A DNA stretch of 64,000 nucleotides from JAJYIW01 sp963781665 (GTDB taxonomy: Bacteria > Chloroflexota > Anaerolineae > Anaerolineales > Anaerolineaceae). The stretch covers positions 2,480,001 to 2,544,000 of the forward strand of contig CAWAGA010000002.1 in the NCBI GenBank assembly GCA_963781665.1, written 5' to 3'. Of this stretch, positions 43,079 through 51,798 are shown in pieces (position 1 is the stretch's first letter; the number at the start of each line of letters is the position of its first letter). A program made the position numbers and the translations under genes. The notes under the pieces are model-generated. The model was not told the DNA's origin and searched no databases. It saw only the letters and a program-made list of their open reading frames with translations.

Positions 43079-44002
43079 TTAAACGTCGCTTCCTTTGACC
43101 ATGAAGGTATCGAAATCTCGAGCGACCGTTACATTTGGGAAAACTTCTAATGCTTCTGCCAGAACCTCTTTCTCGCGATAGCGCCGCGAGATATGGGTGA
43201 GGATCAACTTTTTGACGCCAGCCTGGACAGCCAGTTGTGCGGCTTGCCTGGCAGTAAGGTGGGCGAATTGTGCGGCCATATCGGCTTCCTGGTCGAGGTA
43301 TGTGGCTTCGATCACCAATGTATCCGCGTTTTGAACGTATTCGACCAGGTTTGCAGTGCTGCCGACATCGCCCACATGCACGAGGTGGGTACCGGGCTTT
43401 AAAGAGCCAAGAACTTGTTCGGGTGAGATGACTTCACCGCCTGGCAAGGTGACCGTTTCTCCCGCTACCAGGTCTCGCCGCCACGGCCCGGGTGGAATTC
43501 CCAGTTTTTCAGCTTTTTCCGGTAAAAATGGGCGGCGTGCTTTTTCAACGAAGGAGTAACCCAGGCAGTCTGCGCCTCGATGCTGGACGGGGAAGGCAGA
43601 AATGGTGAAATCCTCGCCTTCGAAGAAGATCCCACTGCCAATTTCCAGAAGATGAATGGGGATCGGCGATTGGGTTCCGCGCAAGACTACCCCGTAGATC
43701 AGGTCGCGGATACGGTCTAATGCACCCCGCGCGCCATAGATGGCCAGCTCATCCATTGCTTCCCAACGCAAATAAGTTGAAAGCAAGCCGGCTAAACCCA
43801 GGATGTGATCGAGATGACTGTGGGTGATGAGGATCTGGTTTAGCTTTTTAAAACCAATCCCGGATTGCAGGATCTGGCGTTGGGTGCCCTCACCGCAATC
43901 GATCAGGAAGCGATATTCGTCATGTTTGACCACCTGGGCTGATAGTCCGCGTCGGGCAGAAGGAGCCGAAGCGGAAGTGCCTAGGAAGACGATTTCGAAC
44001 AA
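43079..44002 (-). CDS. rnz: Ribonuclease Z
   Basis: This 307-residue tRNA 3' processing endonuclease has the metallo-beta-lactamase fold with THSHLDHILGLAGLLS near residues 60-75. The substrate arm and the C-terminal HISRRYREKEVL, with its conserved His, complete the active site. Length is typical (300-320). The start is TTG with AAGG upstream. It matures the tRNA 3' end before CCA addition, which matters here because tRNA-Asn lacks an encoded CCA. Confidence 0.95.
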   Translation of the reverse strand: MFEIVFLGTSASAPSARRGLSAQVVKHDEYRFLIDCGEGTQRQILQSGIGFKKLNQILITHSHLDHILGLAGLLSTYLRWEAMDELAIYGARGALDRIRDLIYGVVLRGTQSPIPIHLLEIGSGIFFEGEDFTISAFPVQHRGADCLGYSFVEKARRPFLPEKAEKLGIPPGPWRRDLVAGETVTLPGGEVISPEQVLGSLKPGTHLVHVGDVGSTANLVEYVQNADTLVIEATYLDQEADMAAQFAHLTARQAAQLAVQAGVKKLILTHISRRYREKEVLAEALEVFPNVTVARDFDTFMVKGSDV

Positions 44003-44048
44003 AGATTAACCTTTTATCTATGATGGAATTGAAGTGGAAGTATGAGAT

Positions 44049-44258
44049 TTATTTACTTCCACCGATATCAGAAATCAAGCGTAGAAGCGTTAACACCCCT
44101 AATCCAATTTTAAGGCCGTCTCCTGCGGTTACGCTGGGCAGATTATTATCTTGCTGCGCACGTTGCAAGAAAAGATAAGCTGCACCCAATCCGGTGAGTG
44201 ATCCGATAATTGCGCCGATAATGAGAGTCTTTGTTTTAGAACTTTCTATTGTGTCCAT
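44049..44258 (-). CDS. Small single-helix membrane protein (YtxH-like)
   Basis: This 69-residue protein has one membrane segment, TLIIGAIIGSLTGLGAAYLFLQRAQ, whose Gly-rich pattern resembles YtxH-type proteins. A second short hydrophobic stretch, DGLKIGLGVLTLLRLIS, lies near the end. CGAGGATAAT precedes the ATG. Function unknown; often cell-envelope associated. Confidence 0.6.
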   Translation of the reverse strand: MDTIESSKTKTLIIGAIIGSLTGLGAAYLFLQRAQQDNNLPSVTAGDGLKIGLGVLTLLRLISDIGGSK

Positions 44259-44332
44259 ATTATCCTCGGAAATTAAAAACCTGACATTAACCCTGGTGAT
44301 ACCCCTCTTTCCAAAACCCCACTGGCCCTAGC

Positions 44333-44779
44333 TCAAAATACTCTTCGCACCAGTGTTTGTACTTGTGCCCACCAGCTGGATATTACCATGATTGGATTAG
44401 CAGCTTTGTCAGCTAAAGACTTCACCAAGACTGAAAATTGGAAGATGTAAGCTTGCCCTAATTGGGTATATTTGGGCAGCAGGCGCAGGAGGCGTGAAAA
44501 TAAGAAAATGAATCCAGAAAACAGGACCAGGAATGCAAAGCCGGCTAATACTGCCGGCAGTATTAAGAACATGATTGATATGTCTGACCAGCGACCCACT
44601 TGAGTGCTTCCCTGGCTGGCAGAAATGATTGCAAGTGCCAGAAAAGCCAGCACGATGATAATGCCAAACACCAGGGGGGTCCAGATCTGCCAAAAAGCTT
44701 GTTTTTTGTGCAAATTTAACGATCTGGAAGGTGGCATTGGGCTGGTTGGGCTCGCTGCAGTTACTTTGGGTATGCTCAT
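44333..44779 (-). CDS. Hypothetical membrane protein, two main helices
   Basis: This protein of about 148 residues has two strong membrane segments, WTPLVFGIIIVLAFLALAIISA and FLILPAVLAGFAFLVLFSGFIFLF, then a basic amphipathic region and a C-terminal helix. The Pro/Ser N-terminus is likely cytosolic. The ATG at 44779 is preferred; a TTG at 44818 would add 13 residues. It precedes the small YtxH-like gene on the same strand by about 75 bases. No known domain. Confidence 0.6.
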   Translation of the reverse strand: MSIPKVTAASPTSPMPPSRSLNLHKKQAFWQIWTPLVFGIIIVLAFLALAIISASQGSTQVGRWSDISIMFLILPAVLAGFAFLVLFSGFIFLFSRLLRLLPKYTQLGQAYIFQFSVLVKSLADKAANPIMVISSWWAQVQTLVRRVF

Positions 44780-44819
44780 ACCCTTTATTTTAACATGAGT
44801 TGATCGGATTGGGTGCAAT

Positions 44820-45410
44820 TACTTCCGTGAATTTATTTACAAATATGAACCATTTAGTTAAATTTCATGTATAATGATACGTAAGTTTAATAGATAAAGG
44901 AATACATAATCCGTTAATCTTGACTGCGTAATTCTTTTCAATGAAGCCTTAATTTATTGGATAAATCGAGTGAGAGACGGCCAATAAATTAAAGTCGGTT
45001 GCAACGATGTAGAATAATATAAGAAAATTGATTCGGAAATTAAATCGCTTGGTGCATTGGTCTCTGACCGGTGCTTGTTGGATGTTGGGAAGTTCGCTGA
45101 CCATAAGAAGCAGTTTATCTGCTCCATTTCGTAAATGAGCCTGAAGAAGCATTTATGAGTGCTTCAATCCTTCACCGCCTTCATTCTTGCCATGGTTCAG
45201 AGCTCTATTGTTGGAGAGGTGTCATATATTATTTTCGGTAAACTAGCTTCGTCATCTACAGCATGATTACACGGTGAAAACCGCCGGTATGCTTTAGAAG
45301 CCGTGTATCATTCCATTCCCCTGGGAATGGTAAGTGGTTTCTCTTGAAGTAAATTTTCGATCCTACAGCCGTTGCCCGAAGTGGCAGACAGACGGCTGTA
45401 TATTTTTTAA
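44820..45410 (+). ncRNA. Structured leader or noncoding RNA upstream of recX (unassigned)
   Basis: This stretch of about 590 bases lacks a supported coding frame. A TATAAT (44870-44875) could start transcription. Seven hairpins follow: TTAATTTATTGG with its complement (44949-44992), GGTC/GACC (45059-45069), AGCAG/CTGCT (45109-45123), CATTT/AAATG (45125-45137), GAAGCA/TGCTTC (45146-45165), a 9-bp stem (45265-45309) and CCATTCC/GGAATGG (45313-45330). A terminator at 45364-45408 ends it, directly against the recX ATG. It could be a separate RNA or a leader that attenuates recX. No known class recognised. Confidence 0.4.
45364..45408 (+). terminator. Terminator abutting the recX start
   Basis: A perfect 9-bp stem, TACAGCCGT/ACGGCTGTA (45364-45372 with 45392-45400), and TATTTTTT, ending 2 bases before the recX ATG. 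recX has no ribosome site of its own here. Confidence 0.8.
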
Positions 45411-46061
45411 ATGGATCATACGATAACGGCAATCAAAGTTCAAAAGCGAAATACCCAACGAGTAGCGATTTACCTCGATGGCGAATTTGCTTTCGGATTG
45501 GCGCGCATCTTGGCTGCTTGGTTAACTGTCGGCCGAGTTCTAAATGACGATGAGATTGCTAAGTATAAAGAACAGGATACGCAGGAAGTTGCTTACCAGG
45601 GTGCGCTGCATTTCATCAGCTATCGTCCCAGAACGGTGAGTGAAATCCAGAAGAAGCTGGCTGATAAAGGCTTTTCCGAACCTGTGATTGTCCAGGTTGT
45701 CGAACGATTACAAAGAAATCAGCTCCTGAACGATCTTCAATTTGCCCAATCCTGGGTTGAAAACAGGTCAGCTTTTCGTCCCCGCAGCCGTCGTGCCCTG
45801 GCCTTTGAGCTGCGCCAGAAAGGCATCCAGGAGGATCTCATCGAGCAGGCAATTGCCGCGACTTCTGATGAGGAATCGCTGGCTTATCAAGCTGCAGAAC
45901 GCAAAGCGCAGCATCTTGCCGACCTGGAAAAACAAGCCTTTCGGGTGAAAATCGCGGCTTATCTTGGACGGCGTGGGTTCAACTATGAAACGATCTTACC
46001 GGTTATTGAACGTTTGTGGGCAGAGAATCATCGCGCAAGGAGTGAAGCGGATAGTGTTTGA
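45411..46061 (+). CDS. recX: RecA regulatory protein RecX
   Basis: This 216-residue helical protein has three-helix repeats. It begins ITAIKVQKRNTQRVAIYLDGEFAFGL and includes YRPRTVSEIQKKLADKGFS and RAFELRQKGI-like elements, the pattern of RecX, which binds RecA filaments and blocks recombination. Length is in the normal range (150-270). The ATG at 45411 has no Shine-Dalgarno sequence, and a terminator ends two bases before it, so translation may need a leaderless or alternate start (a downstream ATG is not evident). It precedes rny by 36 bases. Confidence 0.93.
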   Translation: MDHTITAIKVQKRNTQRVAIYLDGEFAFGLARILAAWLTVGRVLNDDEIAKYKEQDTQEVAYQGALHFISYRPRTVSEIQKKLADKGFSEPVIVQVVERLQRNQLLNDLQFAQSWVENRSAFRPRSRRALAFELRQKGIQEDLIEQAIAATSDEESLAYQAAERKAQHLADLEKQAFRVKIAAYLGRRGFNYETILPVIERLWAENHRARSEADSV

Positions 46062-46097
46062 TGAGGTTTGAAAAATTGATGAATTCGAGGATATTTT

Positions 46098-47768
46098 ATG
46101 GATACTATTGGATGGATCATAGCTGTGGTTGCAGCTCTAGGAGTGGGATTCGGGGGCGGCTATTATTTAAAGCAGTACCTGTTTCGGGTCTCACATCAAG
46201 AACAGCAATTAAAGTCCGAAACGATCATCGTGGCAGCCCAGGAAAAAGCTCGGATGATCGAGCTGCAGGCCAAAGATGACGCTTTAAAATTGCAACAAGC
46301 CGGTGATGCTGAAATTAACCACCGCCGGGCGGAGTTGAACCGGGAAGATGACCGTCTTTCGAAGCGCAGGACTGAGCTTGACCATCGCCTTGAACGCCTC
46401 GAGCTGCGTGAATTGACCATAAATAAGCGCCAAAGCATTCTTGATAAACGCGCTAATGAGGTTGACAAGCTGCGCCTTCAAGAAATGACCGAAATTCAGC
46501 GCATCAGCCAGATGACGATGGATGAAGCTAGGACGGTGTTGCTGGCAGAAGCTGAGAAGGACGCCCGTTCCGATATGGCCCGGATTATTCGCCAGATTGA
46601 AGCGGAGGCCCGTGAAGAAGGCGAATCTCGAGCGCGTGTACTGATTGCGGATGCGATCCAACGGGTAGCTTCAGACCATGTCGCCGAGGTAACTACCTCG
46701 ATTGTGCCCTTGCCGAATGAAGAGATGAAGGGTCGTATTGTCGGTCGCAATGGGCGTAATATTCGTGCATTTGAACAAGCCGCCGGAGTGGACGTAATCG
46801 TCGACGATACCCCAGAAGCAGTTACGATTTCTTGTTTTGATTCGGTTAGAAGAGAGATTGCCCGGCGCGCCCTGGCCCACCTGATTCTGGACGGTCGCAT
46901 CCACCCGGCTCACATCGAAAAAGTCCTGGCAGACGAGCAGAAAAACGTCGAACATGATATCGTCGAAGCAGGTGACCAGGCTGCTTTTGAAGCCGGTGTG
47001 ACCGGTATACACCCCGAGATCTTGAAAGTGTTTGGCCGCTTGAAGTACCGGACGTCTTATGGACAGAACCAGTTGTCTCACGCGGTCGAGGTGGCCAGGT
47101 TGGCAGCCGTTATCGCTGCCGAGTTAGGGGCAGACGTCGAGGTATCGAAAGCAGGGGCATTGTTGCACGACCTGGGCAAGGCGATGGACCATAATACCGA
47201 AGGTACGCACGCCACCATTGGTGCTGAATTTGCCCGGCGCTACGGCGTCAATCAGCGAGTGGTCAATATCATCGCTTCTCACCACCATGAAGTAGAACAA
47301 GAGAGCGTCGAAGCGGTCATTGCCGAAGCGGCCGATGCCATTTCTGGCGCTCGACCTGGCGCTCGCCGTGAGGACCTGGAGCAATACATCAAACGCTTAC
47401 GAGCCCTCGAAGAGATTGCCAACTCATATAAAGGCGTCAGCCAGAGCTTTGCTATCCAGGCCGGACGTGAAGTAAGGATCATCGTCCGCCCTGAAGATAT
47501 CGACGATCTCGAAGCAACGCGCCTGGCGCGAGATATTGCAAAAAACATCGAGGAGACCATGCAGTATCCCGGACAGATCAAGGTTACGGTCATCCGCGAG
47601 ACGCGCGCGAGTCGATTACGCAAAATAACGACGCAGCACGCCAATCATTACCATTATCTTGTGGTCAGAAGGGCAAACCTTTGCGGGTTTGCCCTTCTGA
47701 ATTTAGATCAGGAACGGGTTATCCTTCTTTTCGGCCCCAACAGTACTTTCAGGACCATGACCCGGTAA
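46098..47768 (+). CDS. rny: Ribonuclease Y, 3' end frameshifted
   Basis: This is an endoribonuclease that starts mRNA decay at the membrane. An N-terminal membrane helix and long coiled coil (residues ~30-190) are followed by a KH domain (GRIVGRNGRNIRAFEQAAGVDV) and an HD domain (LLHDLGKAMDHNTEGTHATIGAEF). The family ends VIRETRAVDYAK. Here the frame reads VIRETRA then SRLRK because of an extra base near 47610. Skipping it gives VDYAK and a stop at 47626-47628. The listed 3' end (47768) is read-through past the transcription terminator into the convergent MBL gene. Confidence 0.93.
   Translation: MDTIGWIIAVVAALGVGFGGGYYLKQYLFRVSHQEQQLKSETIIVAAQEKARMIELQAKDDALKLQQAGDAEINHRRAELNREDDRLSKRRTELDHRLERLELRELTINKRQSILDKRANEVDKLRLQEMTEIQRISQMTMDEARTVLLAEAEKDARSDMARIIRQIEAEAREEGESRARVLIADAIQRVASDHVAEVTTSIVPLPNEEMKGRIVGRNGRNIRAFEQAAGVDVIVDDTPEAVTISCFDSVRREIARRALAHLILDGRIHPAHIEKVLADEQKNVEHDIVEAGDQAAFEAGVTGIHPEILKVFGRLKYRTSYGQNQLSHAVEVARLAAVIAAELGADVEVSKAGALLHDLGKAMDHNTEGTHATIGAEFARRYGVNQRVVNIIASHHHEVEQESVEAVIAEAADAISGARPGARREDLEQYIKRLRALEEIANSYKGVSQSFAIQAGREVRIIVRPEDIDDLEATRLARDIAKNIEETMQYPGQIKVTVIRETRASRLRKITTQHANHYHYLVVRRANLCGFALLNLDQERVILLFGPNSTFRTMTR
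47665..47700 (+). terminator. Bidirectional terminator between rny and the MBL hydrolase gene
   Basis: A perfect 15-bp stem (47665-47679 with 47686-47700) and 6-base loop between convergent genes. It falls inside the frameshifted extension of rny. Confidence 0.88.
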
Positions 47769-48338
47769 AAGCCGGGTTTCATCCGGGAGTGTCAGCACTT
47801 TAATGCGTATGCTGTTAATTAATGTCGTATAATCCGCTCCCGGCAGGTCTGTCCGGCCGATGCTCCTCTGGAAAATAACGTCACCGCAAAACAAGGCATG
47901 AGCCTCTTTGCAGTAAAGCACAACGTGCCCCTGGGTGTGTCCGGGAGTGAAACGTACTTCGAATTCGATTTCACCCAGGGTGAGCTTTTGCCCATCAGAG
48001 AATTCGAGGCTGGGTTCTGGTCCCGGGTCAAACTCGTGCCCAAAAGTCTTGGCATTTCCACCCTGACGCCACAAACTCATATCATCTGGATGCAGCCGGA
48101 CCGGCAGAGGTGGTTGGTAGGCTGATACAATCTCGCTTGTTCCAGCAAGATGGTCAAAATGGGCGTGGGTCAGCCAGATTTCCTGAATCTTCCAATTGTT
48201 TTCATGAGCCCGATCGAGTACCACTTCACTTCCAAATGAGGGATCGATGACAACTGCTGAGTTGCTTTTATTATCGGCAATCAAGTAGGTGTTATTTTGG
48301 TAAGGACCGATCACAAACGGTAGAATTTCTAAGGACAT
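47703..48338 (-). CDS. MBL-fold hydrolase (glyoxalase II-like)
   Basis: This 211-residue metallo-beta-lactamase superfamily protein has the metal motif THAHFDHLAG (residues ~57-66), followed by HTQGHVVLYC, the CGDVIF segment and LLPGHGPEST, the order found in YcbL/glyoxalase II-like enzymes. It probably hydrolyses a thioester or other ester bond. No substrate can be assigned. It lies between the convergent rny and the MFS transporter gene on the same strand. Confidence 0.93.
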   Translation of the reverse strand: MSLEILPFVIGPYQNNTYLIADNKSNSAVVIDPSFGSEVVLDRAHENNWKIQEIWLTHAHFDHLAGTSEIVSAYQPPLPVRLHPDDMSLWRQGGNAKTFGHEFDPGPEPSLEFSDGQKLTLGEIEFEVRFTPGHTQGHVVLYCKEAHALFCGDVIFQRSIGRTDLPGADYTTLINSIRIKVLTLPDETRLLPGHGPESTVGAEKKDNPFLI

Positions 48339-48372
48339 AATGATTCTCCAATCAGGGCTGCTGCTATGTTGT

Positions 48373-49509
48373 TCACGTAGAAGCAGCCGTTACAGGCTGG
48401 CGAGCGATCAGAAATATTCTGCTCAAGAGGAGTGTTATCAAGATTAATATCAGGCTGATGGGGTATAACCATCCAGAATGATATTGGTAGAGATACCCCG
48501 CCAGTATTGGGGCCAGGATGATGGTCAGACCATTGGCTGTTTCGACTGCACCAAAGGCCAGTCCGACTTCGGCTGGATGGACGAGCGGCCTCACCAATGC
48601 CAGGACCATCATTCGGCACAGGCGATAGCCACCGATAAAGAAGTAACCCAACCCGTACCAGATCATACCAGTCCCCTGCCAGAGAAACAATGAGAACAGA
48701 CCCATTGAGACCTGGCCAAGGACCAGGCCAAGAGAACCTGGTAAATTCCCTAGAGCCAGCATTAAAAACGCATTTCCGAGGTTTCCAAGCGATCCAAGCT
48801 GGCCGATTGCCGCCAATGAAAGGTGACGTTCGTTCTGGAGGAAATTTGGGGTCAGGGGCTGGGGCAGGTTCAAGGCAAACATGATGGCGAAAACGATTGC
48901 CAAAAGGCCAATGAACTGCTTGTTATTGATGAGGTTTCTGTGAGCCTGGTTCATAGACCGGGGCTGAACTTCTTGCGGTTCGATGAAGAAAATGATCATC
49001 GTCGACACCAGGACGATACAACCAGAGAAAAGGTAAATCGATTTAATGCCCAGCGATTCACCGATAAGGCCGCCGAGGAGTGGTCCGGCTACAGCGCCTA
49101 GAAAATACACTCCTTGGACGATCGTTAAAGCCCGGCTGACGCTCAAACGACCCCGCGCTCCTGCAATGTAAGAATTCATCGGCGCTGAAACAAAAGATGT
49201 CAGTCCGTAGGTCAAGATTCCGACAGTGAAAACTAAGAGGGAATTGGCTAACGCCATGATCCAGATGGCTGCAACGCCGATGATCCACGAAAGCCACATG
49301 ATTGGGCGTCGTCCCCACCGGTCTGATAAGAACCCGGCGGGGACGTGCACAATGGTCATTGCCACACCCATTCCGCCTAAAATAGCACCGATTGCGATGG
49401 GATCCGCCCCCAGTTGCTGGAGGTAAAGCGGCTGGAAATAGATAAACAGTCCTTCACCCAATCCCCAGGTGAAAAGGGAGATCGCCATCAGCGATAAGTT
49501 GCGGTTCAT
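48373..49509 (-). CDS. Major facilitator superfamily transporter
   Basis: This 378-residue protein with twelve membrane segments has the MFS A-motif variant GFLSDRWGRRPIMWL after the second helix, and a matching position in the second half. The substrate is unknown. It is followed on the minus strand by the MBL hydrolase gene and preceded by the M24 peptidase gene by 7 bases, so the three could be one operon. Confidence 0.9.
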   Translation of the reverse strand: MNRNLSLMAISLFTWGLGEGLFIYFQPLYLQQLGADPIAIGAILGGMGVAMTIVHVPAGFLSDRWGRRPIMWLSWIIGVAAIWIMALANSLLVFTVGILTYGLTSFVSAPMNSYIAGARGRLSVSRALTIVQGVYFLGAVAGPLLGGLIGESLGIKSIYLFSGCIVLVSTMIIFFIEPQEVQPRSMNQAHRNLINNKQFIGLLAIVFAIMFALNLPQPLTPNFLQNERHLSLAAIGQLGSLGNLGNAFLMLALGNLPGSLGLVLGQVSMGLFSLFLWQGTGMIWYGLGYFFIGGYRLCRMMVLALVRPLVHPAEVGLAFGAVETANGLTIILAPILAGYLYQYHSGWLYPISLILILITLLLSRIFLIARQPVTAAST

Positions 49510-49516
49510 GGCCGTT

Positions 49517-50623
49517 TTATTCGATTATCTGAAGCTCGCGCGGAAAATCACTGAGTGTTTCGCACCCGTCAGCGGTAATAACGACATCGTCTTCAATCCG
49601 CACCCCACCCCGACCAGGCAGGTAAATTCCGGGTTCTACGGTGTAGGCCATACCAGGCGCCAGCAGCAGGGTGTTTTCACCAAAGATATAGGGCTCTTCG
49701 TGTCCTTCGATGCCGATGCCATGGCCGGTGCGGTGAGTGAAATACACACCATAACCTGCGCTTTCGATCACTGCTCGGGCAGCCTGATCGATTTTGCCGG
49801 CTGTAATCCCTGGCCGTCCGGTCGAGCGACCAGCTTCATTGGCGTGTTTGACAATCTCGGCAACTCGGGCCATTTCGGCATCGACCCGCCCAATAGCGAA
49901 TGTACGGGTGAGGTCAGATACGTAACCATCGACGACAGCGCCCCAGTCGATCACCAATAAATCCCCGACCGCTAGTTTTCGATTGGTGGGGACCGCATGC
50001 GGGTTTGCGCTGTTTGGCCCACCTGACACGATCGGGGTGAACACAAATTCACTGCTCAAACCATTCCTCAGGAGCTGCAAGGTTAGCTCAGCGGCAATTT
50101 CTCGCTCGGTGACGTTAACATGGATGGCAGGCAAGGTTGCCTGTAAGGCGCGTTGAGCAACCACGACGGCCTTTCGCATGGCTTCAACTTCGGCCGGCTC
50201 TTTCTGCATCCTCAGTGCTGCCAGGCTTTCACTGGCCGCAATGGTTTGGGCCTGTGGAGCGGATGCTTCAAGATAACGCAGTTCCAGGACGCGCATGTGA
50301 TTGGGTTCGACCCCGATCTTTTTCCCGCTCAGCCCCAGGTATTGGCTGGCCTGGCGAAATGCTTTTGACCAGGTTGCGGGATTATCACCGTAGGGGAAAA
50401 CCTCAACCTCAAATGAAAGTTCCTTGGCTTTCAACAATTCGAGTTCGGGGATAACCAGGGCTGCTTTCCCATCGACTGTAAAAACCAGTAACATTGGCCG
50501 TTCCATGATGCCGAGATGCATGCCGGTCAGGTAGGTGAGACTAGGGCCTGGGTTGAAGGCTATTGCGTCTAGCCCGGTGTTCTTAATAATATCGATCAGG
50601 TGCGAAATACGTGAAGGTAACAT
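49517..50623 (-). CDS. M24 family Xaa-Pro peptidase
   Basis: This 368-residue di-metal aminopeptidase has an N-terminal creatinase-like domain (residues ~1-130) and a pita-bread catalytic domain. Metal ligands are visible as DWGAVVDGYVSDLTRTF, HRTGHGIGIEGHEEPY, and the terminal Glu residues in YTVEPGIYLPGRGGVRIEDDVV. It cleaves X-Pro bonds in the cytosol. Length matches PepQ/PepP types. Good AGGAGAATAAAAT ribosome site. Confidence 0.94.
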   Translation of the reverse strand: MLPSRISHLIDIIKNTGLDAIAFNPGPSLTYLTGMHLGIMERPMLLVFTVDGKAALVIPELELLKAKELSFEVEVFPYGDNPATWSKAFRQASQYLGLSGKKIGVEPNHMRVLELRYLEASAPQAQTIAASESLAALRMQKEPAEVEAMRKAVVVAQRALQATLPAIHVNVTEREIAAELTLQLLRNGLSSEFVFTPIVSGGPNSANPHAVPTNRKLAVGDLLVIDWGAVVDGYVSDLTRTFAIGRVDAEMARVAEIVKHANEAGRSTGRPGITAGKIDQAARAVIESAGYGVYFTHRTGHGIGIEGHEEPYIFGENTLLLAPGMAYTVEPGIYLPGRGGVRIEDDVVITADGCETLSDFPRELQIIE

Positions 50624-50649
50624 ATTTTATTCTCCTGAGATTACCATCA

Positions 50650-51609
50650 TTATATGTAATTTCCCTCGCTGCGCCAGATATTGAGCATTAATTCATACCT
50701 TGAAAGACGCATGCCGGTATAGACACAGTTGCTGGTTGAAAAAATATAACCCCCTTCCGGCATGCCATTCTGGAGTGCATAACGAGCGGATTCCATCACC
50801 TCTTCGTCAGTACCAGTGTCGAGCATACCGCAGTTCACGTTGCCGATCAGGCAGACCTGTTTGCCGTAACGCCGTTTCACGGTGGCAATATCGACGCCGC
50901 CCTGGGGATCGAGTGAATGCAGGGCGTGGGGATGGGTTTGCACAAGCTGGTCGATGATGGGCATGATATTTCCATCGGTGTGTTTAATGACGTAGAAGCC
51001 CATATCCCGGTAGGCTGCGGTCAACCGCGCCAGGTAAGGCGTGATCAACTCTCCAAACATACGTGGGCTCAAAAACGGCCCAGTATTGAAACAATAGTCT
51101 GAGCATAGGGCAAAACCATCCAGTCCGCCGTGTTTTTGATAGGACTCGGCTTCGCGAATGGCTTTATCCACCATACTGTCCGCTTCGTCTTTCAGCTTTC
51201 CGCGTTCATCTGCCACCCGGTAAGCAAAATCTCCCATGTGGGTTCCGTCAGGAATGCTGAAGGTTGCGTCACCATGACGCATAATGAAGAAGCGGTCTCC
51301 TGATTTTTCTCGGATCAGGTCCACCAGGCGGATGGTCTCTTCGACGCTGTCGGGGTTGACGTGGATGAAGATGGCGTTATGTCCGAACCGTTCAGCTGTA
51401 GAGATGTAGATGTCAGCCATATCACTGCGGTGGAGCTGGCGTTCTTTTTCCTCCATTTGCGACCATTGTTCGTAGTGGCGGTGGGTTGGATGGACCTTAC
51501 TAAAAGCTTCCATTGTCAGGTAGAAAACCAGCTCGAAAGTAGGCACTCTCCCTGGGGTTGGAGGTTGTAATATAAGGGCGTTGATGAACCTTTCACGGGA
51601 TGTAAGCAT
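50650..51609 (-). CDS. Uroporphyrinogen decarboxylase-domain protein
   Basis: This 319-residue protein has the URO-D TIM-barrel fold seen in uroporphyrinogen decarboxylases and corrinoid-dependent methyltransferases. It begins LTSRERFINALILQPPTPGRVP and has the conserved FYVIKHTDGNIMPIIDQLV and CLIGNVNCGML. The PDRIP/Arg pattern for porphyrin binding is not obvious, so a methyltransferase (MtaA/MtbA-like) or unknown role is likelier. It precedes the M24 peptidase gene and follows a repetitive region of 189 bases. Confidence 0.85.
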   Translation of the reverse strand: MLTSRERFINALILQPPTPGRVPTFELVFYLTMEAFSKVHPTHRHYEQWSQMEEKERQLHRSDMADIYISTAERFGHNAIFIHVNPDSVEETIRLVDLIREKSGDRFFIMRHGDATFSIPDGTHMGDFAYRVADERGKLKDEADSMVDKAIREAESYQKHGGLDGFALCSDYCFNTGPFLSPRMFGELITPYLARLTAAYRDMGFYVIKHTDGNIMPIIDQLVQTHPHALHSLDPQGGVDIATVKRRYGKQVCLIGNVNCGMLDTGTDEEVMESARYALQNGMPEGGYIFSTSNCVYTGMRLSRYELMLNIWRSEGNYI

Positions 51610-51663
51610 TTCTCAAATCCTTTATTTGTAGGACAAGATTATTCTTGTCTATTCAGGACAAAA

Positions 51664-51794
51664 TGAAGTTTTTCCTACAAAAAGCGTCGAAGTTTATTTT
51701 GTCCATCCTGTACATACTGAAGTTTGTCCTACAAAAAGTGCAGTATGCCGGTAATGTTTACTTTGGACAACTTGATGTTTATCCTGCAAAAAAA
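51664..51794 (-). repeat. Three spaced copies of a 21-base repeat upstream of the URO-D gene
   Basis: TGAAGTTTTTCCTACAAAAAG (51664-51684), TGAAGTTTGTCCTACAAAAAG (51718-51738) and a variant, TGATGTTTATCCTGCAAAAAA (51773-51793), at 54-55 base spacing. GGACAAAAT/ATTTTGTCC inverted arms (51656-51664 with 51696-51704) and a further GACAAGA hairpin lie among them. Confidence 0.55.
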
Positions 51795-51798
51795 CGGT

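Noticed and set aside
44949..45152. 67-codon minus-strand frame in the recX leader
   Set aside because: No ribosome site, atypical composition, and it overlaps the hairpins.
44870..45410. tmRNA, RNase P RNA or 6S RNA before recX
   Set aside because: No conserved sequences of these RNAs (GAGGAAAGTCC, the tRNA-like ends, or the 6S bubble) could be found.
47600..47768. Programmed frameshift in rny
   Set aside because: No slippery heptamer at the site, and the shifted frame only gains the normal C-terminus; an insertion is simpler.
51610..51798. CRISPR array
   Set aside because: Only three diverged repeats, with spacers that share inverted repeats, and no cas genes.
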